53,717 bases of DNA, taken from Terriglobia bacterium. GTDB lineage: Bacteria; Acidobacteriota; Terriglobia; Bryobacterales; Bryobacteraceae. Each line of letters starts with the position of its first letter. The stretch's first letter is position 1. The notes beneath the pieces were generated by a model that was not told the DNA's origin, did not search any database, and worked only from the letters and a program-made list of their open reading frames with translations. Shown piece after piece: positions 8,577-17,169 of this stretch. A program made the position numbers and the translations under genes. The stretch spans positions 1 to 53,717 of the forward strand of contig JANYDS010000006.1 in NCBI GenBank assembly GCA_025363475.1, written 5' to 3'.

Positions 8577-9787
8577 CGTCCGCAATTAAGCGGACATGAC
8601 TGGCCCGATGCCGTTGAAGAGGTTGAAGCAGAGGTGCTGCTACACCTGTCTACCCGGCTGCGGGATTTACGGTATGGCCGTGCGCCCGACATCGAAAACC
8701 TGCGGGGCTATTTAGTCTCCGCACTTATTCATGCAGCCTTTGAGCAGCTCCGCCGCCGGTGTCCAGGGCGCACTCGCCTGCAAAACCGCATCCGCTATCT
8801 GTTGCGCAACGACGCGCGTTTCGAGCTTTGGAAGACTGTCGCGGGGGAGTAGCTAACCGGCGTCGCCCGCTGGCAGGGGCGATCCCTGCCCGTGGTGTCA
8901 CCGCTGGTACGGGCACAGACGGCACCGCTGGACCGGATTCTGCGCGAAATCTTTGAACTGGGCAGCGATGCTGTAGGTGCGGATGAAATCCCCATCGGGC
9001 GCGAAAATCTGGATTTGCGACGTTTTTATCTGGAGATATCACCCGGCAAATCGCGTCGTTATTTGATTCCGTTGGTGGGAGTTTTCGCGGTTGCCGCAGC
9101 GGTGGTCTTCGCTGTTTTGCGCCCCGAACTTCCTACTTCATCTTCACCCGTAATCGCTGGCTTGACCAGAGATTCATCGGCAAACTCGCCGGTTTCGGCA
9201 CCCTCACGCCGGCGGAGCTGCTGACTGTGTCAGCTGTCCTGAACTCGGGGCACCTTCCGGCTGCCACTGGCGTAGCAGGTTTGCAGCACCGCAAAGAGAC
9301 ACTCTTGTCTGCGAATACCACCGCAGGGCCGGGTTTTGTTCCGGTCTCACCGGCCGGAATCGTAGTTCCACCAGCCTGCCGCAGTTTCGCTGGACTCCGG
9401 CGGAAAATGCAGTTGAGTACAACGTAGCTGTTTACAACAACGATTTTGAACGCGTACTGCAAGGTGGGCCCGTCCGCGCAACAGAGTGGACAGCCGCCAA
9501 GTCCCTGCCAGCCAGCGCCACATACTCCTGGACCGTAACGGCACAGATACGCGGCAAGCGGGTGACGGCGCCGCGAGCGCCCCAACCCGAAGCAAGGTTT
9601 CGGGTAGCCACGGCCGCTGAAGCCGCCACTATCGAAGCCCTGAAGCAAAGGGTGCCGAAGTCAGACATAATCCTTGGCTATTGAAGCCAGCAAAATGGGC
9701 CTGGCGGAAGTAGCTGAAGCCGCTCTAAAAGATCTGGTGCAACAAAACCCCAACTCGCCCCAAATAGCAGCTCTGCGCACCAATTAA
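8577..9787 (+). pseudogene. Decayed sigma-like/transmembrane protein gene
   Basis: Recognisable segments follow one another in order but in changing frames. A helical N-terminal part (VEAEVLLHLSTRLRDL; AAFEQLRRRCPGRTRLQNR), similar to sigma-factor-like proteins, ends at an in-frame TAG at 8850. The same frame continues through LDRILREIFELG to a membrane segment (YLIPLVGVFAVAAAVVFAVL, about 9055-9117). After a frameshift near 9130 comes RFIGKLAGFGTLTPAELL; after another near 9380, an Ig/Fn3-like domain (FRWTPAENAVEYNVAVYNND); and after a third near 9685, a short TPR-like tail ending in NPNSPQIAALRTN and TAA. One nonsense codon and at least three shifts make this a clear pseudogene. Similar proteins accompany CHAT genes in related bacteria (from memory). 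Confidence 0.65.
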
Positions 9788-9793
9788 AAGGAG

Positions 9794-9817
9794 GGCGGAG
9801 CCCCCGTCGGCCTCCGC
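9794..9817. repeat. Short palindrome containing GGAGCCCCCGTCGGC
   Basis: Hairpin GCGGAG/CTCCGC (9795-9800 with 9812-9817) in the 33-bp gap between the end of the sigma-like pseudogene and the stop of the TonB receptor. Its core resembles the palindrome at 11744-11759 on the other side of the receptor gene. Confidence 0.4.
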
Positions 9818-9820
9818 GTA

Positions 9821-11731
9821 TCAAAACCTAAACCGAATCCCGCCATTCAGGACACGTCCATCCAAAGGTGCCCAGCCATCCACAGTCCAGCGCCCGTCAA
9901 TCCCCCGATCCGGCCGAAGCAGCGGATCCCACCGCGTCTGACGAACATTAGTCAGGTTTTCCACATTCACAAACAGCCGGGCCGGGCCAAGTTTGCGCTC
10001 AGCCAGAAAACCAAATAAAACATAAGGCAGCGACTCATTACGGTATGGATTTTCCTCCAGCCGCTGGTGCCCCGTATAGTAACTCTCCACACCAATCCGC
10101 CCGCTCTTTTCCTTCTCCCACATCGCGACAATTCCAAAACTCTGCCGGGGAGTCAGCGGGGTGTCCACGCGCTGGCCTCTCGCATCCTGCTGCCGCGATT
10201 GAACGAAGGTATACGTTGCCGTGGCCGAGAACGGAGCCTTCCTCAAAGTAGCGAGGAATTCAACCCCCACGTTGTCGGTCGGTTGGGCCAGGTTAGTCAA
10301 CTGGTAGCGTGTCCCGCGCTCAACGTTGATCGGATGCCGCACACCGGACCCGAAAAAAGTACCGGTAAAAGATACCGGACCCAGTGCGCGGGTGAGATCG
10401 AAAGACGCGCTTCGTCCCCGTTCAGCCACCAGCACTGCCGGAATAGTCAGGCGGGACAACCCGGCTGCTTCCGTCTCTTCCGTCAGTGGCGTCGGCGCGA
10501 AGAACCCCTCACCCCCCGATACGCGACTGATCCAGCCTTTCCATCGCAGCAGCGCCGATATCCGCGGACTCACAAATGTCCCGTACCGGCTGTGGAAGTC
10601 TGCCCGCGCACTGGCCGAGATCGAGAGCCAGCGTGCGACATTGACATCGTCCTGAATGAACACACCAGGCGTCGTATACCGGTAAGCAAACCGAGGAACA
10701 TCAGTGGGAACAAAATCCTCCCGTTCCGCAGCCACGCCTGCCACCCACGTATTGCGGCCGAATGCGCCCCGCACCGCGACCTCGCCAAAGAGCATTTCAT
10801 GACGATCCCGTTCACGGTTTTCACCGAACCGGTGGTCGTGTTCCTGCTCCGAGACAGCGAAGCGGGCGGTAACCACATAGCGCTTGTCGATGATGGCCTG
10901 CACGTTGCCGCCAACATCAAAGCGGCGTGTATTCAGTGCCTCACTATAGGGTTTCCCTGTTGCCGGAAGCACAGACCCCGGCATCGTTCCGCCCTCGCGA
11001 TTCTCATAAGTAAATCCGCCCGTCAGGAAGCCGGTGCGGCCTGCTCCGTTGTCCCAAAAAACGCGTGGCCTCACCACCCCGCGCGCATACCCGGCCAGAT
11101 CAGACCAGCCATCATGGCCGAGATCTTTCTGCTCCTGCCAGTCACCGCTGCCGAGGAACGACCCGCCCCAGTGCGGGGTTAACCGCGAGGCCAGAAAGAG
11201 CGAGGCGTCTGTGCCTCCGAGCGTCGTCCTGTTGAACAGCACTTCGTGAACCGGTTCTGACGCCGGACGCCGCGAGATCAGGTTCACGACACCGGCCATC
11301 GCCCCGCCGCCATAGAGCGCAGAGGAAACACCCTTGATCACTTCAACCTGGCCAAGATCAACCGGAGGAATCTGCAACAGTCCCAGCCCGCCGCCTTCCT
11401 GCCCGAACAGGGGCAGGCCATCCGCCAGAAAACGTGTGTAGCGCCCGCGCATCCCCTGAATCCGCACGCTGGCCGCACCCAGCGAAGGTGATGTCGTCTG
11501 CACCCTGAGGCCCCCCATTTCATTCAGCATCATGACGATGTCGCCGGGAGTCATCATCGCCTTTTCATCAATCTCGTCCTGGCTGAGCACCTCTACACGT
11601 ATGGGCGAATCCTGCAGCCGGATGTCGGTTCGGGTGGCGAAGACAGTAATTTCCTCATCAGGCCCCGCAAGCGGTGTTTGCGCGAAAGCCGGAACCAAAG
11701 CCGTGATCAGAATGACCAGCAAGGCAAGCAT
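9821..11731 (-). CDS. TonB-dependent outer-membrane receptor
   Basis: 636 residues with a signal peptide (MLALLVILITALVPAFAQ). A plug domain follows: EEITVFATRTDIRLQDSP, PGDIVMMLNEMGGLRV, and VEVIKGVSSALYGGGAMAGV, the conserved end of the plug. The remainder is a beta-barrel rich in alternating aromatic strands, ending in GGIRFRF with the terminal phenylalanine needed for BAM-dependent insertion. The small size (BtuB/FecA-like, without the long N-terminal carboxypeptidase domain common in acidobacterial TonB proteins) points to uptake of a metal chelate, cobalamin or similar small substrate. No TonB/ExbBD or ABC permease genes are adjacent, so the substrate stays open. Confidence 0.9.
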   Translation of the reverse strand: MLALLVILITALVPAFAQTPLAGPDEEITVFATRTDIRLQDSPIRVEVLSQDEIDEKAMMTPGDIVMMLNEMGGLRVQTTSPSLGAASVRIQGMRGRYTRFLADGLPLFGQEGGGLGLLQIPPVDLGQVEVIKGVSSALYGGGAMAGVVNLISRRPASEPVHEVLFNRTTLGGTDASLFLASRLTPHWGGSFLGSGDWQEQKDLGHDGWSDLAGYARGVVRPRVFWDNGAGRTGFLTGGFTYENREGGTMPGSVLPATGKPYSEALNTRRFDVGGNVQAIIDKRYVVTARFAVSEQEHDHRFGENRERDRHEMLFGEVAVRGAFGRNTWVAGVAAEREDFVPTDVPRFAYRYTTPGVFIQDDVNVARWLSISASARADFHSRYGTFVSPRISALLRWKGWISRVSGGEGFFAPTPLTEETEAAGLSRLTIPAVLVAERGRSASFDLTRALGPVSFTGTFFGSGVRHPINVERGTRYQLTNLAQPTDNVGVEFLATLRKAPFSATATYTFVQSRQQDARGQRVDTPLTPRQSFGIVAMWEKEKSGRIGVESYYTGHQRLEENPYRNESLPYVLFGFLAERKLGPARLFVNVENLTNVRQTRWDPLLRPDRGIDGRWTVDGWAPLDGRVLNGGIRFRF

Positions 11732-11743
11732 GCTTCATAGTAG

Positions 11744-11759
11744 GACGGGAGCCTCCGTC
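11744..11759. repeat. Short palindrome GACGG/CCGTC
   Basis: A 5-bp stem with a 6-nt loop just upstream of the TonB receptor start. It shares the string CCGTCGGC with the palindrome at 9794-9817. The stem is weak and the relation is suggestive only. Confidence 0.3.
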
Positions 11760-11800
11760 GGCTTCTTAATACATAGTAAAATCAGGGCAACACCTTACCT

Positions 11801-12337
11801 ATGACCCGCCGCGAACTGCTGCTCAGCGCACTCAGTGCTGCCACACTTTCAGATATCGCCAGTGCCCAACAGCACGCGCAGTCAGCCAAGGAATCGGACG
11901 CGGCCTTCCGCTATCTAGCCACTGCCGACGCTCGCGAAATAGAGGCCCTCGCGGCACAAATCATACCTTCCGATGGAACCCCCGGAGCAAAAGAAGCCGG
12001 CTGCATTCATTTCATTGACCGGGCCCTCGAGACATTTGACCGGGAGAAGCGTGAGATCTACCGCACAGGCCTCGCCGCCGCGCAAAAGAAACGTGCCGAA
12101 CTGTTTCCGCAGTCACAAACCCTCGCAGGCCTCGAAAGTTCACAAGCCATCGAATTGATCAGGGGCATTGAGCAAACAGAATTTTTCAAACTGCTGCGCA
12201 CCCACACCATCATGGGTTTCCTCGCCACACCGGCATGGGGCGGCAACCAGGGAATGGTGGGCTGGGCTCACATCGGCCTTGAGCATAAGATGGCTTTCCA
12301 GCCGCCGTTCGGATACTACGACGGAGCAGCAAAATGA
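11801..12337 (+). CDS. Gluconate 2-dehydrogenase subunit 3 family protein (gamma subunit of GMC dehydrogenase)
   Basis: 178 residues. The N-terminus MTRRELLLSALSAATLSDIASAQ has a twin-arginine-like motif and signal sequence. The mature protein has the family pattern: LAAQIIPSDGTPGAKEAGCI, FIDRALETF, and the terminal HTIMGFLATPAWGGNQG. This subunit is known to be needed for folding and Tat export of the partner flavoprotein, which carries no signal of its own. Its TGA overlaps the ATG of the GMC oxidoreductase by 4 bp, so the two are coupled in translation. A cytochrome c subunit, often the third component, is not adjacent, but the cytochrome c maturation operon follows. Confidence 0.9.
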   Translation: MTRRELLLSALSAATLSDIASAQQHAQSAKESDAAFRYLATADAREIEALAAQIIPSDGTPGAKEAGCIHFIDRALETFDREKREIYRTGLAAAQKKRAELFPQSQTLAGLESSQAIELIRGIEQTEFFKLLRTHTIMGFLATPAWGGNQGMVGWAHIGLEHKMAFQPPFGYYDGAAK

Positions 12338-13977
12338 TCCGCTACAAACCCTCCGAAGTAGTGGATTTCATAGTAATCGGCTCCGGCGCTGCCGGCGGTG
12401 TGGTCGCGAAGGAACTGTCGACAGCAGGCTTTTCGGTAGTTGTGCTGGAGCAGGGGCCTTACATAAAAGAGAAGGACTTCAATCACGACGAATTCGGCGT
12501 AGGCTTTCAACACGACATTTCCAACAATCCCAAACTCCAGCCCAACACCTTTCGGACCAATGCCTCCGAAGCCGCCACCTTAGGCCAGCGCTATAACTAT
12601 GGCCGCCTCGTAGGGGGCGGGAGCGTCCACTTTACTGCCAACTACTGGCGGTTCCATCCTGATGATTTCCGCGAGCGCAGTGTCTTTGGCGATGTCCCCG
12701 GCAGCAGTTTTTCTGACTGGCCCGTCACCTACGATGAACTCGAACCCTATTACACGAAGGCAGAATGGGAGCTTGGCATCTCCGGCCTGGCCGGATCCAA
12801 TCCATTCGACGGGCCGCGTTCCAGGCCCTATCCGTTGCCGCCGTTGCCGGTAAAATCGTCCGGCGTTCTGTTTGAACGGGCCACGAAGAAGCTGGGCCTG
12901 CATCCGTTTCCCGCGCCCATGGCAGTGCTCTCGCAACCGTATCTCGGTCGGGGGGCCTGTGTCCATTGCGGCTGGTGTGAAACCTTCGGTTGTGAGATGC
13001 GGGCCAAATCCAGCACGCTGGCCTCAGTAATTCCCATGGCTGAGAAGACGGGCCGTTGTGAAATTCGCTCCGGCTGTTACGTGCGCCGCATCCAGAGCAA
13101 CGCCGCGGGCCGAGTCACTGGCGCGGTTTATTTCGACTCGCGTCGTCGCGAAGTCTTCCAGAAATCACGTGCCGTCGTGCTGTCGGCCAATGGCGTGGAA
13201 TCCGCCAAACTGCTTCTAATGTCGGCCTCGAAACGCTTTCCCAACGGGCTTGCGAATTCAAGCGGGATGGTGGGGAAGAATTTCATGTGGGACCTCGGCG
13301 GCCTGGTCAGCGGCCTCTTTGATCACCCGCTCAACGAATACAAGAGCGTGCAGGTTTCGCGTGTGATTCACGATTACTATGCCGCGGACCCCAAACGCGG
13401 CTTCTACGGCGGCGCCGGAATCGACGCGCGCTTCGATTGGTTTCCCATCACCTTTGGTCTCGATGGACTGCCGCCGGACGCTCCCAAATGGGGCGCAGAT
13501 TACAAGAAGATGCTGGGCAACTACTTCACCCACACGTTCTCGACGCTATCGCACAACACGTCCCTCTCGGTGGAAACGAATATGGTGGATCTGGATCCGT
13601 CAGTGAAAGACTCCTGGGGTTTACCGGCCCCCCGCCTCACATTTCAGTTGCACCCGGATGATGTAAAGAATGCTGAGTGGGTACAGAAGCGCCAGGTGGA
13701 AATTCTGGAAGCCGCGGGCGCGACTAAAATCTGGACTTATCCCCTCGACGATGTGGGAATCAGCACGCATCTGATGGGCACCATGCGGATGGGCAATGAT
13801 CCGGCACGTTCGGTTGTCAACCGCTTCAACCGTGCGCACGATATCCCCAACTTGTTCATAGTCGATGGCAGCAGTCTGGTCACCAGCGGACGGCAGCAGC
13901 CAACGGCCACCATTCAGGCCCTCGCCTACCGTGCAGCCGAAGCAGCAGCCGAAGCAGCCAAAAAGGGCGAACTGTAA
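12334..13977 (+). CDS. GMC-family FAD-dependent dehydrogenase (sugar/alcohol dehydrogenase catalytic subunit)
   Basis: 547 residues. The FAD-binding GSGAAGG motif is at the N-terminus (DFIVIGSGAAGGVVAKEL), GGGSVHFTANYWR follows, and the C-terminal GMC domain ends with GTMRMGNDP, NLFIVDGSSLVTSGRQQPT. Near residue 210 is a cysteine cluster, CVHCGWCETFGC, located where the bacterial FAD-glucose dehydrogenase alpha subunit carries the cysteines for a 3Fe-4S cluster. Together with the subunit-3 gene this indicates a periplasmic dehydrogenase exported by hitch-hiking through Tat, which oxidises a sugar, sugar acid or polyol and passes electrons to a cytochrome. The substrate cannot be told from sequence. 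Confidence 0.9.
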   Translation: MIRYKPSEVVDFIVIGSGAAGGVVAKELSTAGFSVVVLEQGPYIKEKDFNHDEFGVGFQHDISNNPKLQPNTFRTNASEAATLGQRYNYGRLVGGGSVHFTANYWRFHPDDFRERSVFGDVPGSSFSDWPVTYDELEPYYTKAEWELGISGLAGSNPFDGPRSRPYPLPPLPVKSSGVLFERATKKLGLHPFPAPMAVLSQPYLGRGACVHCGWCETFGCEMRAKSSTLASVIPMAEKTGRCEIRSGCYVRRIQSNAAGRVTGAVYFDSRRREVFQKSRAVVLSANGVESAKLLLMSASKRFPNGLANSSGMVGKNFMWDLGGLVSGLFDHPLNEYKSVQVSRVIHDYYAADPKRGFYGGAGIDARFDWFPITFGLDGLPPDAPKWGADYKKMLGNYFTHTFSTLSHNTSLSVETNMVDLDPSVKDSWGLPAPRLTFQLHPDDVKNAEWVQKRQVEILEAAGATKIWTYPLDDVGISTHLMGTMRMGNDPARSVVNRFNRAHDIPNLFIVDGSSLVTSGRQQPTATIQALAYRAAEAAAEAAKKGEL

Positions 13978-14030
13978 AGGCACCTGGTAACCCGAGCCCG
14001 GCGGTACAGACCCATAGCTCCCATCAAAAA

Positions 14031-14072
14031 CATCCGTAAAAGCATCCGTGTGGAAATCCGTGTTCATCCGTG
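14031..14072 (+). repeat. Short CATCCGT tandem-like repeat
   Basis: CATCCGT occurs at 14031, 14043 and 14065, with a variant AATCCGT near 14055, at irregular 10-12-bp spacing. It lies in the 157-bp gap between the GMC gene and ccmE. Its function is unknown. Confidence 0.4.
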
Positions 14073-14109
14073 CACGCCGTTGACTTTTCCCGGGGGACGC
14101 ACACAAGCG

Positions 14110-14115
14110 TATAAT
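14110..14115 (+). promoter_or_regulatory. Candidate -10 box of the ccm operon
   Basis: A perfect TATAAT lies 20 bp before the ccmE start, and an AGAGAGG ribosome binding site lies between them. A TTGACT further upstream is about 24 bp away, too far for a normal spacer, so the -35 is unclear. If used, the leader would be very short. Confidence 0.4.
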
Positions 14116-14134
14116 TAAGATTCAGAGAGGTCCT

Positions 14135-14608
14135 ATGCAAAAATACGGGAAATTCGCTGTCCTGATGGCGATCATCGTCGGTTCTCTTCTATGGCTTGCC
14201 ACCAACGGCATTCAGAATTCCACCACCTACTACAAGTCCATCGCCGAACTCCGGCAAATGGGCGGGGGCGCTCAGGCCCGCAATGTCCGCGTGGGCGGAG
14301 ATGTCGTCGGCGATTCCATCGTCCATGAAGGCACCTTTGTGAAATTCAACCTCGTGCAGGACAAAGAAACCCTGCGTGTAGCGTACGAAGGCCGCGATCC
14401 GCTGCCCGATACGTTCCGCGGCGGCGCACAGGCTCTGGCCGCTGGCCGCATGGGTCCGGACGGCGTCTTCCACGCCTCTGAAATCCAGGCCAAATGCGCG
14501 TCAAAATATGCGCCGAAACCGGGTATGGCCCCCGAAGGCCTGCAGCCCAAAGGTGTCGGCAAGCCCACCCAGGCCATGCCCGCTTCCACACTTCGCACCA
14601 GCTTGTAA
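14135..14608 (+). CDS. ccmE: Cytochrome c maturation heme chaperone CcmE, CxxxY type
   Basis: 157 residues: one N-terminal membrane anchor (about residues 7-23) and a periplasmic OB-fold domain (YYKSIAEL, VRVGGDVVGDSI, VRVAYEG-like strand, DTFRGGAQALAAGRM). In most bacteria heme is attached to the His of an HxxxY motif. Here the motif is C121-A-S-K-Y125, so a cysteine replaces the heme-binding histidine. CxxxY forms of CcmE are known from archaea and some sulfate reducers. CcmE carries heme from the CcmABCD complex to CcmF. It is the first gene of the operon, behind a good RBS (AGAGAGG, 14124-14130), and its tail is Pro/Gly-rich. Confidence 0.92.
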   Translation: MQKYGKFAVLMAIIVGSLLWLATNGIQNSTTYYKSIAELRQMGGGAQARNVRVGGDVVGDSIVHEGTFVKFNLVQDKETLRVAYEGRDPLPDTFRGGAQALAAGRMGPDGVFHASEIQAKCASKYAPKPGMAPEGLQPKGVGKPTQAMPASTLRTSL

Positions 14609-14620
14609 ACTGAGATTTCT

Positions 14621-16663
14621 ATGGAAAATGTAGGCGCCCTTGCCCTGTTGCTGGCGTTCTGTATCGCCCTCTACGCGATCATCGCCAGCGTCACCGGAAC
14701 ACTGAAAAAGAAACCCTTCCTGACCCTCAGCGGAGAACGCGCCGTCGTCGTGGTATGGCTTCTCGTTTCCCTCGCTTCCGGCATTCTGGTTTATTCGCTC
14801 ATCACCGGCGACATGCGCATGGCTTACGTAGCCTCCCATTCCAACCACGCCATGCCCATCTTCTACAAGGTGGCGGCATGGTGGGGCGGCCAGGAAGGTT
14901 CACTCCTTTTCTGGAGCTGGATACTTTCCACCTACGGCGCTGTGGTCGTGCTCACCAACAAGGGCAAGCACCGCAACCTGATGCCGTGGGTCCTCTCGAT
15001 CCTCTCCACCGTCCAGGTTTTCTTCCTGATCCTGAACGCCTTCGTCGTCAGCCCGTTCCAGGTTCTGGCCGTCGATAAAGTGGTTACCTCCGTCCCCGAC
15101 GGCATGGGGCTGAATCCACTGCTTCAGTACTGGGCGATGGTCATTCATCCGCCCATGCTCTACCTCGGCTACGTAGGTTTCGTGGTGCCGTTCGCCTTCG
15201 CCATGGCCTCGCTCATCGTCAAAGCACCGGGCGAAAGCTGGATTCAAAGCACCCGCCGCTGGGCCATCGTCACATGGCTCTTCCAGGGCACCGGCGTCAT
15301 GCTGGGTTCCGCGTGGGCCTATCACGTCCTCGGCTGGGGCGGCTACTGGATGTGGGACCCCGTTGAGAACGCCTCCCTCCTCCCCTGGCTCGCCGCCACC
15401 GCCTTCCTTCATTCCGTCATGATGCAGGAAAAGAAGGGCATGATGAAGGTTTGGAACATGGTGCTCATCGCGTCCACCTTCTTCCTCTGTATCTACGGGA
15501 CATTTCTGACGCGCTCGGGCATCGTAAGCTCAGTCCACGCCTTTGCGGAATCGCCCATCGGCAAGTTTTTCGTAGTCTTCCTCGCAGTCGGAATTGCGGC
15601 CACGGTCTGGCTCATTCTCGACCGCCTCGATTACCTCAAGAGCGAGTCCGAACTCGAAAGCGTAGTCTCCCGCGAATCCAGTTTCCTGTTTAACAATCTG
15701 ATCCTGCTTGCCAGTTGTTTCGCGGTCCTTTGGGGCACCATGTTCCCGGTGATCTCAGAGAAATTCGCCAGCGAAAAAATCAGTCTGGACGCCGTCTGGT
15801 TTAACCGCCTGATGGTCCCCATCGGCCTGTTCCTGCTGTTCCTGACCGGCGTCGGTCCGCTGTTCGCCTGGCGGCGTACGTCCATGGAAAGCCTTCGCAA
15901 GAACTTCCAGTGGCCCGGTATCGGCATGCTGATCACCGTCGCAGCACTCTACCTGGGCGGCATGCGTTACATCTATTCCATCATTTCCCTCGGGCTCTGT
16001 TTCTTCGTCACGGCGACCATCTTCATGGAATTCTTCCGTGGCTCCCGTGCCATCAGCGAGAAGTCGAAAATGGGCTTCATCCCCGCTATGGTCGAACTGA
16101 CGCACCGCAACACGCGTCGCTACGGCGGCTACCTGGTTCATATGGGTATTGTGCTGATGTTCGTCGGCTGGAGCGGTCACCCGTTCAATCAGACGGCTAT
16201 CGGCGAAGTAGCTAAAGGCGACAGCATGAGTGTCGGTGCCTATACCCTCAAGGTTCTGGACTTGCAGGACTCTGACACAGCCGATTATCAGGAAGCCACT
16301 GCTGTCCTCGAAATCAGCAAAAACGGCCAGCCGCTGGGGACTCTTTCCCCCGCCCGCCGCTTCTATAAGGTTGCCCAGCAGGCCACCGCCGACGTCGCCC
16401 TGCGCACACGCCTCAACGAGGATCTCTACATCAACTACGCTGCAGTCACCAACGGCAAAGCGACTCTGCAGGCCTACGTCTTCCCGCTCGTGACCTGGAT
16501 TTGGATCGGCGTCATCACGCTGATTGGCGGCACTTTCGTATGTCTGGTGCCCAGCAAAGTGGCCCGGTCGTATCCGCGTACTGAAGTCGTCGGCATCGCG
16601 CAGGAAGGCAAACGCCAGCCAGCTGTCGTTCATCATGAAAACGCCCAGCGTGGGTCTGAATGA
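14621..16663 (+). CDS. ccmF: Heme lyase subunit CcmF
   Basis: 680 residues with many membrane segments and the tryptophan-rich WWD signature (WGGYWMWDPVENASLLPWL), plus the upstream PMLYLGYVGFVVPFAFAMA block and the THRNTRRYGGYLVHMGIV segment with a conserved histidine. The length is normal for CcmF. It receives heme from holo-CcmE and, with CcmH, ligates it to CxxCH motifs of apocytochromes on the outer face of the inner membrane. It starts 12 bp after ccmE and its last codons overlap the ccmH start by 4 bp. Confidence 0.95.
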   Translation: MENVGALALLLAFCIALYAIIASVTGTLKKKPFLTLSGERAVVVVWLLVSLASGILVYSLITGDMRMAYVASHSNHAMPIFYKVAAWWGGQEGSLLFWSWILSTYGAVVVLTNKGKHRNLMPWVLSILSTVQVFFLILNAFVVSPFQVLAVDKVVTSVPDGMGLNPLLQYWAMVIHPPMLYLGYVGFVVPFAFAMASLIVKAPGESWIQSTRRWAIVTWLFQGTGVMLGSAWAYHVLGWGGYWMWDPVENASLLPWLAATAFLHSVMMQEKKGMMKVWNMVLIASTFFLCIYGTFLTRSGIVSSVHAFAESPIGKFFVVFLAVGIAATVWLILDRLDYLKSESELESVVSRESSFLFNNLILLASCFAVLWGTMFPVISEKFASEKISLDAVWFNRLMVPIGLFLLFLTGVGPLFAWRRTSMESLRKNFQWPGIGMLITVAALYLGGMRYIYSIISLGLCFFVTATIFMEFFRGSRAISEKSKMGFIPAMVELTHRNTRRYGGYLVHMGIVLMFVGWSGHPFNQTAIGEVAKGDSMSVGAYTLKVLDLQDSDTADYQEATAVLEISKNGQPLGTLSPARRFYKVAQQATADVALRTRLNEDLYINYAAVTNGKATLQAYVFPLVTWIWIGVITLIGGTFVCLVPSKVARSYPRTEVVGIAQEGKRQPAVVHHENAQRGSE

Positions 16664-17148
16664 CCAAACGCCGGTTCCAGTTAGCCGCACTACTGATCCT
16701 CACTGCGGGGATGGCCTTCGCTCAGTCCGAAGCCCAGATCGAAAGCGATGAAGTCAAACGCGTCGGTTCGCACATCAACTGCCAGTGCGGCGGCTGTAAA
16801 GACGATGCCAATTGCATGATGTCGGGCGGTCAGTGCCACTTCTGCAAACCCGCGCGCACGAAGATCTTCACCATGCAGCAATCCGGTTCTGACGATGCCG
16901 CCATCATCGCCACATTCGTCAAAGAATACGGCGATAAAATCTTCCGGCCCGATCCCAGTTCTTCCTTCTGGCTGGTTCCTTACCTGTCGTTCGCGGCAGG
17001 CGGACTGCTGCTCGTTCTGATCCTGATGAAGATGCGCAGCGGTGCCCGCAAACATGCGCTCTCCCCCGCCGGTGCCGCCACCATTGACGATCCCTCGCTT
17101 GCGCGCTACCGCGATGCGATCGAAAAAGATCTGGCGAAACTGGACTAA
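16660..17148 (+). CDS. ccmH: CcmH-like thioreductase with an unusual cysteine-rich site
   Basis: 162 residues: signal peptide (MTKRRFQLAALLILTAGMAFA), a periplasmic domain, one membrane helix (YLSFAAGGLLLVLILMKMRS) and a short cytoplasmic tail. Typical CcmH proteins carry LRCxxCQ. Here the corresponding site is HINCQCGGC with further cysteines C52, C59 and C62, so six cysteines lie within 22 residues. The arrangement could mean metal binding or a modified thiol-exchange centre. The position after ccmF, the 4-bp overlap and the fold pattern (TIFTMQQ-like helix, DDAAIIATFVKEYG) support the CcmH assignment. Its job is to reduce or hold the apocytochrome CxxCH thiols. Confidence 0.85.
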   Translation: MTKRRFQLAALLILTAGMAFAQSEAQIESDEVKRVGSHINCQCGGCKDDANCMMSGGQCHFCKPARTKIFTMQQSGSDDAAIIATFVKEYGDKIFRPDPSSSFWLVPYLSFAAGGLLLVLILMKMRSGARKHALSPAGAATIDDPSLARYRDAIEKDLAKLD

Positions 17149-17169
17149 GGGCGACAGGGGAAACAACGT

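Noticed and set aside
10067-11182. 371-codon plus-strand frame
   Set aside because: Antisense to the TonB receptor; no domain visible.
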